Source: Actinomycetota bacterium
GTDB lineage: Bacteria; Actinomycetota; Thermoleophilia; Solirubrobacterales; 70-9
DNA: 15,308 nucleotides
Assembly: GCA_005884305.1 (NCBI GenBank)
Contig: VAYL01000130.1
Coordinates: 2,134 to 17,441, forward strand
Direction: 5' to 3'
In this document: positions 13,429 to 15,308 of the stretch, piece after piece
How the letters are laid out: each line of letters starts with the position of its first letter
Numbering within the stretch: the stretch's first letter is position 1
Notes under the pieces: model-generated
Told to the model about the DNA's origin: nothing
What the model saw: the letters and a program-made list of their open reading frames with translations, nothing else
The model's database searches: none
Made by a program: the position numbers and the translations under genes

Positions 13429-14871
13429 ATGCGTACGAGGATCTCGCTGGGTTTGGTGGGGTCGCTGGTCCTGGTCATCGCACTCGCTGCGCCCGCCGCG
13501 GATGCAGGCAACAGGCCGACCCCCATCGGCGCGAGTGTCGTCAAGGTTTCGCCGAAGAACGGGGGCGGCGAGCCATCGATCGCAATCGGTCCGGAGGGGA
13601 ACGAGTACGTCTCCTATCCCTCCGACAACGGCATGTCGTTCTATCGCTCGTTCACCGGCGGGAAGAGCTGGGAGGCCGGCGGGATCGCCGACTCCGGCAG
13701 CGGCGATACCTCGCTCAACGTCGATAGCTCCGGGGCCGTGTACCAGGGCAACCTGAACGGCAGCAACGACACCTTCCCTCTCCAGGGTGACGTGTACAAG
13801 TCGTTCGACGCGGGGGCGACCTGGCCCCAGCGGGGTGTGGGTTACGACGGCGATGACGCCACGGGCAGCCCGTTCCTCGTCGACCGGGAGTGGACCGATG
13901 CGTACATCCCGCCGGGCGCAACCACCGACAACGCCCGCGTGTACATCTCCTACCACGACTTCGGCCCGAGTCAGATCTGGGTCAACGTCTCCAAGGACGG
14001 CGGCAAGACGTTCGGCACGCCGACCGACGTGATCGCCGCCTCGCCGCAGGCGCAGGCCTACACGTTCTGCAACAGCATCCCGGGCGGCACGAAGGTCGTC
14101 CAGTCGGGACCGCACGCCGGGCGCGTGTATGTCGCTTGGCTCGCCGCGGACGTCGCCACCAGCGTGGCGACCGGCTGCAACATCACCCAGATGGACACGT
14201 TCCACAGCGTGTGGGTCGCATGGTCCGACGACGAGGGAGCGACCTGGAACAGCCACCTCGTCTTCGACGGCGGCTTCGGGCATGACGCGTCGGCGCTCTT
14301 CGCGGATCTCACCCTCGACAACCAGGGCAATCCGTACGTGGCCTTCGCCGACAACCTCGACGACGAGTGGGACATGTACGTCATGGCCTCGTTCGACGGC
14401 GGTCAGACGTGGAACGGCAAGACCGACGGAACCGGGACGCCGTACAAGGTCAACTCCGATACGGGCACGCATTTCTTCCCGGCGATCGCCGCGGGCGATC
14501 CGGGCAAGGTCGACGTTGCCTACATCGGAACGCCGACGAAGATCACGGAGCTCCCCTACGGCAAGCCGGCCCCGGGCGGCGGGCAGAGCGCGAGCTGGTA
14601 CCTGTACACGGCGCAGTCGCTCAACCTAGCCTCTGGCAGTCCCACCTGGGCAACGACCAAGGTGACGCGCGACCCGATCCACGTGGGCGACGTCTGCACA
14701 CTCGGGATCTTCTGCGTGTTCCCAAACTCGAACCGCAGCCTGCTCGATTTCATCGACGCGGCGATCGACGGGTCGGGGAGGCTGCACGCCTCATTCACGC
14801 AGGACACCGACCAGAACAACGGTATCTACGTCGCCAATCAGACCAAAGGCCCCAGCGTCGTGGGGAAGTGA
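13429..14871 (+). CDS. Secreted Asp-box (BNR/sialidase-type) beta-propeller protein
   Basis: Exported protein of 480 aa. A Sec signal peptide spans about residues 1-26: basic start MRTR, a hydrophobic core, and a likely cut after ADA. Five Asp-box turns (S-x-D-x-G-x-T-W type) follow: SFTGGKSW (74-81), SFDAGATW (125-132), SKDGGKTF (188-195), SDDEGATW (266-273) and SFDGGQTW (321-328). These mark a sialidase-type propeller. The sialidase arginine triad is not obvious, so an enzymatic role cannot be claimed; many such proteins are binding or uncharacterised exo-proteins. Two Cys pairs (C214/C250 and one near the C-terminus) could form disulfides outside the cell. The ATG has AAGGAGGAGG just upstream. 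An in-frame GTG at 13327 is open but would bury the signal peptide. Confidence 0.85.
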   Translation: MRTRISLGLVGSLVLVIALAAPAADAGNRPTPIGASVVKVSPKNGGGEPSIAIGPEGNEYVSYPSDNGMSFYRSFTGGKSWEAGGIADSGSGDTSLNVDSSGAVYQGNLNGSNDTFPLQGDVYKSFDAGATWPQRGVGYDGDDATGSPFLVDREWTDAYIPPGATTDNARVYISYHDFGPSQIWVNVSKDGGKTFGTPTDVIAASPQAQAYTFCNSIPGGTKVVQSGPHAGRVYVAWLAADVATSVATGCNITQMDTFHSVWVAWSDDEGATWNSHLVFDGGFGHDASALFADLTLDNQGNPYVAFADNLDDEWDMYVMASFDGGQTWNGKTDGTGTPYKVNSDTGTHFFPAIAAGDPGKVDVAYIGTPTKITELPYGKPAPGGGQSASWYLYTAQSLNLASGSPTWATTKVTRDPIHVGDVCTLGIFCVFPNSNRSLLDFIDAAIDGSGRLHASFTQDTDQNNGIYVANQTKGPSVVGK

Positions 14872-14926
14872 GCGCCGGACATAGCTGACCGCGAATACCT
14901 CGGCGGCAGCCGGGAATACGCGCGGT

Positions 14927-15308
14927 ATGGAGGAACGCACAACAGCCCCGCTGGGGCTCGATTTGGCCCGCGTCAGACGCGGCGAGATCACGGCCGCAGT
15001 GGGAGCTCTAGTAGTTCTGCTCGGCCTGCTTGTGCCGCCGTGGTACGCGGCTCACGGTGCGAGCGTGGAGCCGGCAGGCCTTCCGGGCGGCACGATTCCG
15101 GCTTCATTCGGAGCCTGGAGCGGGGCGGGATGGCTCGGAATCATCGGCGACCTGGTGATTCTCGCGGCTGCCCTGTTCGCGATCGGCACGGTGCTGTCCG
15201 GCGCGCGCGGGATCGAGTGGGACGGTTCCGGCTCACGACTGTTCCTCCTATCGCTGGCCGCATTCGCGGTCGTCGTGCTGCGGATGATCTTCACGCCGTC
15301 CTCGCTCG
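14927..15308 (+). CDS. Small membrane protein, unknown function, C-terminus cut by window edge
   Basis: From the ATG at 14927 the frame is open for 127 codons to the window end. It begins MEERTTAPLGLDLARVRRGE and contains three hydrophobic segments: about 21-40 (AAVGALVVLLGLLVPPWY), 68-91 (GWLGIIGDLVILAAALFAIG) and 104-121 (RLFLLSLAAFAVVVLRMIF). The loop between the first two holds ASFGAWSGAG. This layout, a first helix ending in PPWY and a loop with a FxAW motif, is common in actinobacterial membrane proteins of unknown role. No enzyme motif is seen. The gap of 55 nt from the propeller stop has no clear Shine-Dalgarno; the two genes may share a transcript. Confidence 0.65.
   Translation, partial: MEERTTAPLGLDLARVRRGEITAAVGALVVLLGLLVPPWYAAHGASVEPAGLPGGTIPASFGAWSGAGWLGIIGDLVILAAALFAIGTVLSGARGIEWDGSGSRLFLLSLAAFAVVVLRMIFTPSSL

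Noticed and set aside
13132..14472. A 446-codon minus-strand open frame opposite the propeller gene.
   Set aside because: The plus strand has a signal peptide, a Shine-Dalgarno and five Asp-boxes; the minus frame shows no motif.
1..15308. CRISPR array, tRNA, rRNA, insertion sequence or phage genes.
   Set aside because: I looked on both strands and saw no regularly spaced repeats, cloverleaf-like sequences with CCA-type ends, transposase motifs or phage structural proteins.

Overview
The window is GC-rich bacterial chromosomal DNA, packed with genes on both strands. I see no mobile-element genes, CRISPR array, tRNA or rRNA. High GC, GTG/TTG starts, a GerW-family protein, a 70-residue biotinyl carrier of the mycobacterial TB7.3 type, and TANNNT boxes placed for leaderless transcripts all suggest an Actinomycetota. 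A deep lineage such as Thermoleophilia is my guess; this is inference from content, not a database match.

Layout. (1) 1-4445, minus strand: biotin synthesis cluster transcribed bioB-bioF-bioD-bioA. BioF, BioA, BioD and BioB together take pimeloyl-CoA/ACP to biotin. bioA runs off the left edge and seems to have its own promoter. (2) 4550-5662, plus: membrane-anchored GH3 (NagZ-like) protein with an altered catalytic loop, ending tail-to-tail on a GerW/YtfJ-family protein (minus, 5659-6135). (3) 6227-7274, minus: a biotinyl carrier followed by a crotonase-fold protein resembling methylmalonyl-CoA decarboxylase (ScpB/YgfG). (4) 7295-10316, plus: GT2 glycosyltransferase, glycerol kinase and a PlsC-type acyltransferase. 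The last two could feed glycerol into phosphatidic acid. (5) 10477-13234: a metallo-beta-lactamase-fold hydrolase (minus), a PECR-like SDR (plus) preceded by a candidate 21-codon leaderless leader ORF, and a FabG-like SDR (minus). (6) 13429-15308, plus: a secreted Asp-box beta-propeller protein and the start of a small membrane protein.

How it fits together: much of the content is biotin and acyl-CoA/lipid metabolism. Biotin made by region 1 could be attached to the carrier at 7062-7274. The crotonase, two SDRs, glycerol kinase and acyltransferase suggest fatty-acyl and glycerolipid turnover.

Most of the window is ordinary. The structures worth a second look are two perfect 16-bp-arm palindromes filling convergent gaps (10387-10437 and 12355-12393), a recurring TANNNT box 6-9 nt before start codons including a possible leader ORF ahead of the SDR at 11503, and departures from consensus active sites in the GH3, crotonase and PECR-like proteins.
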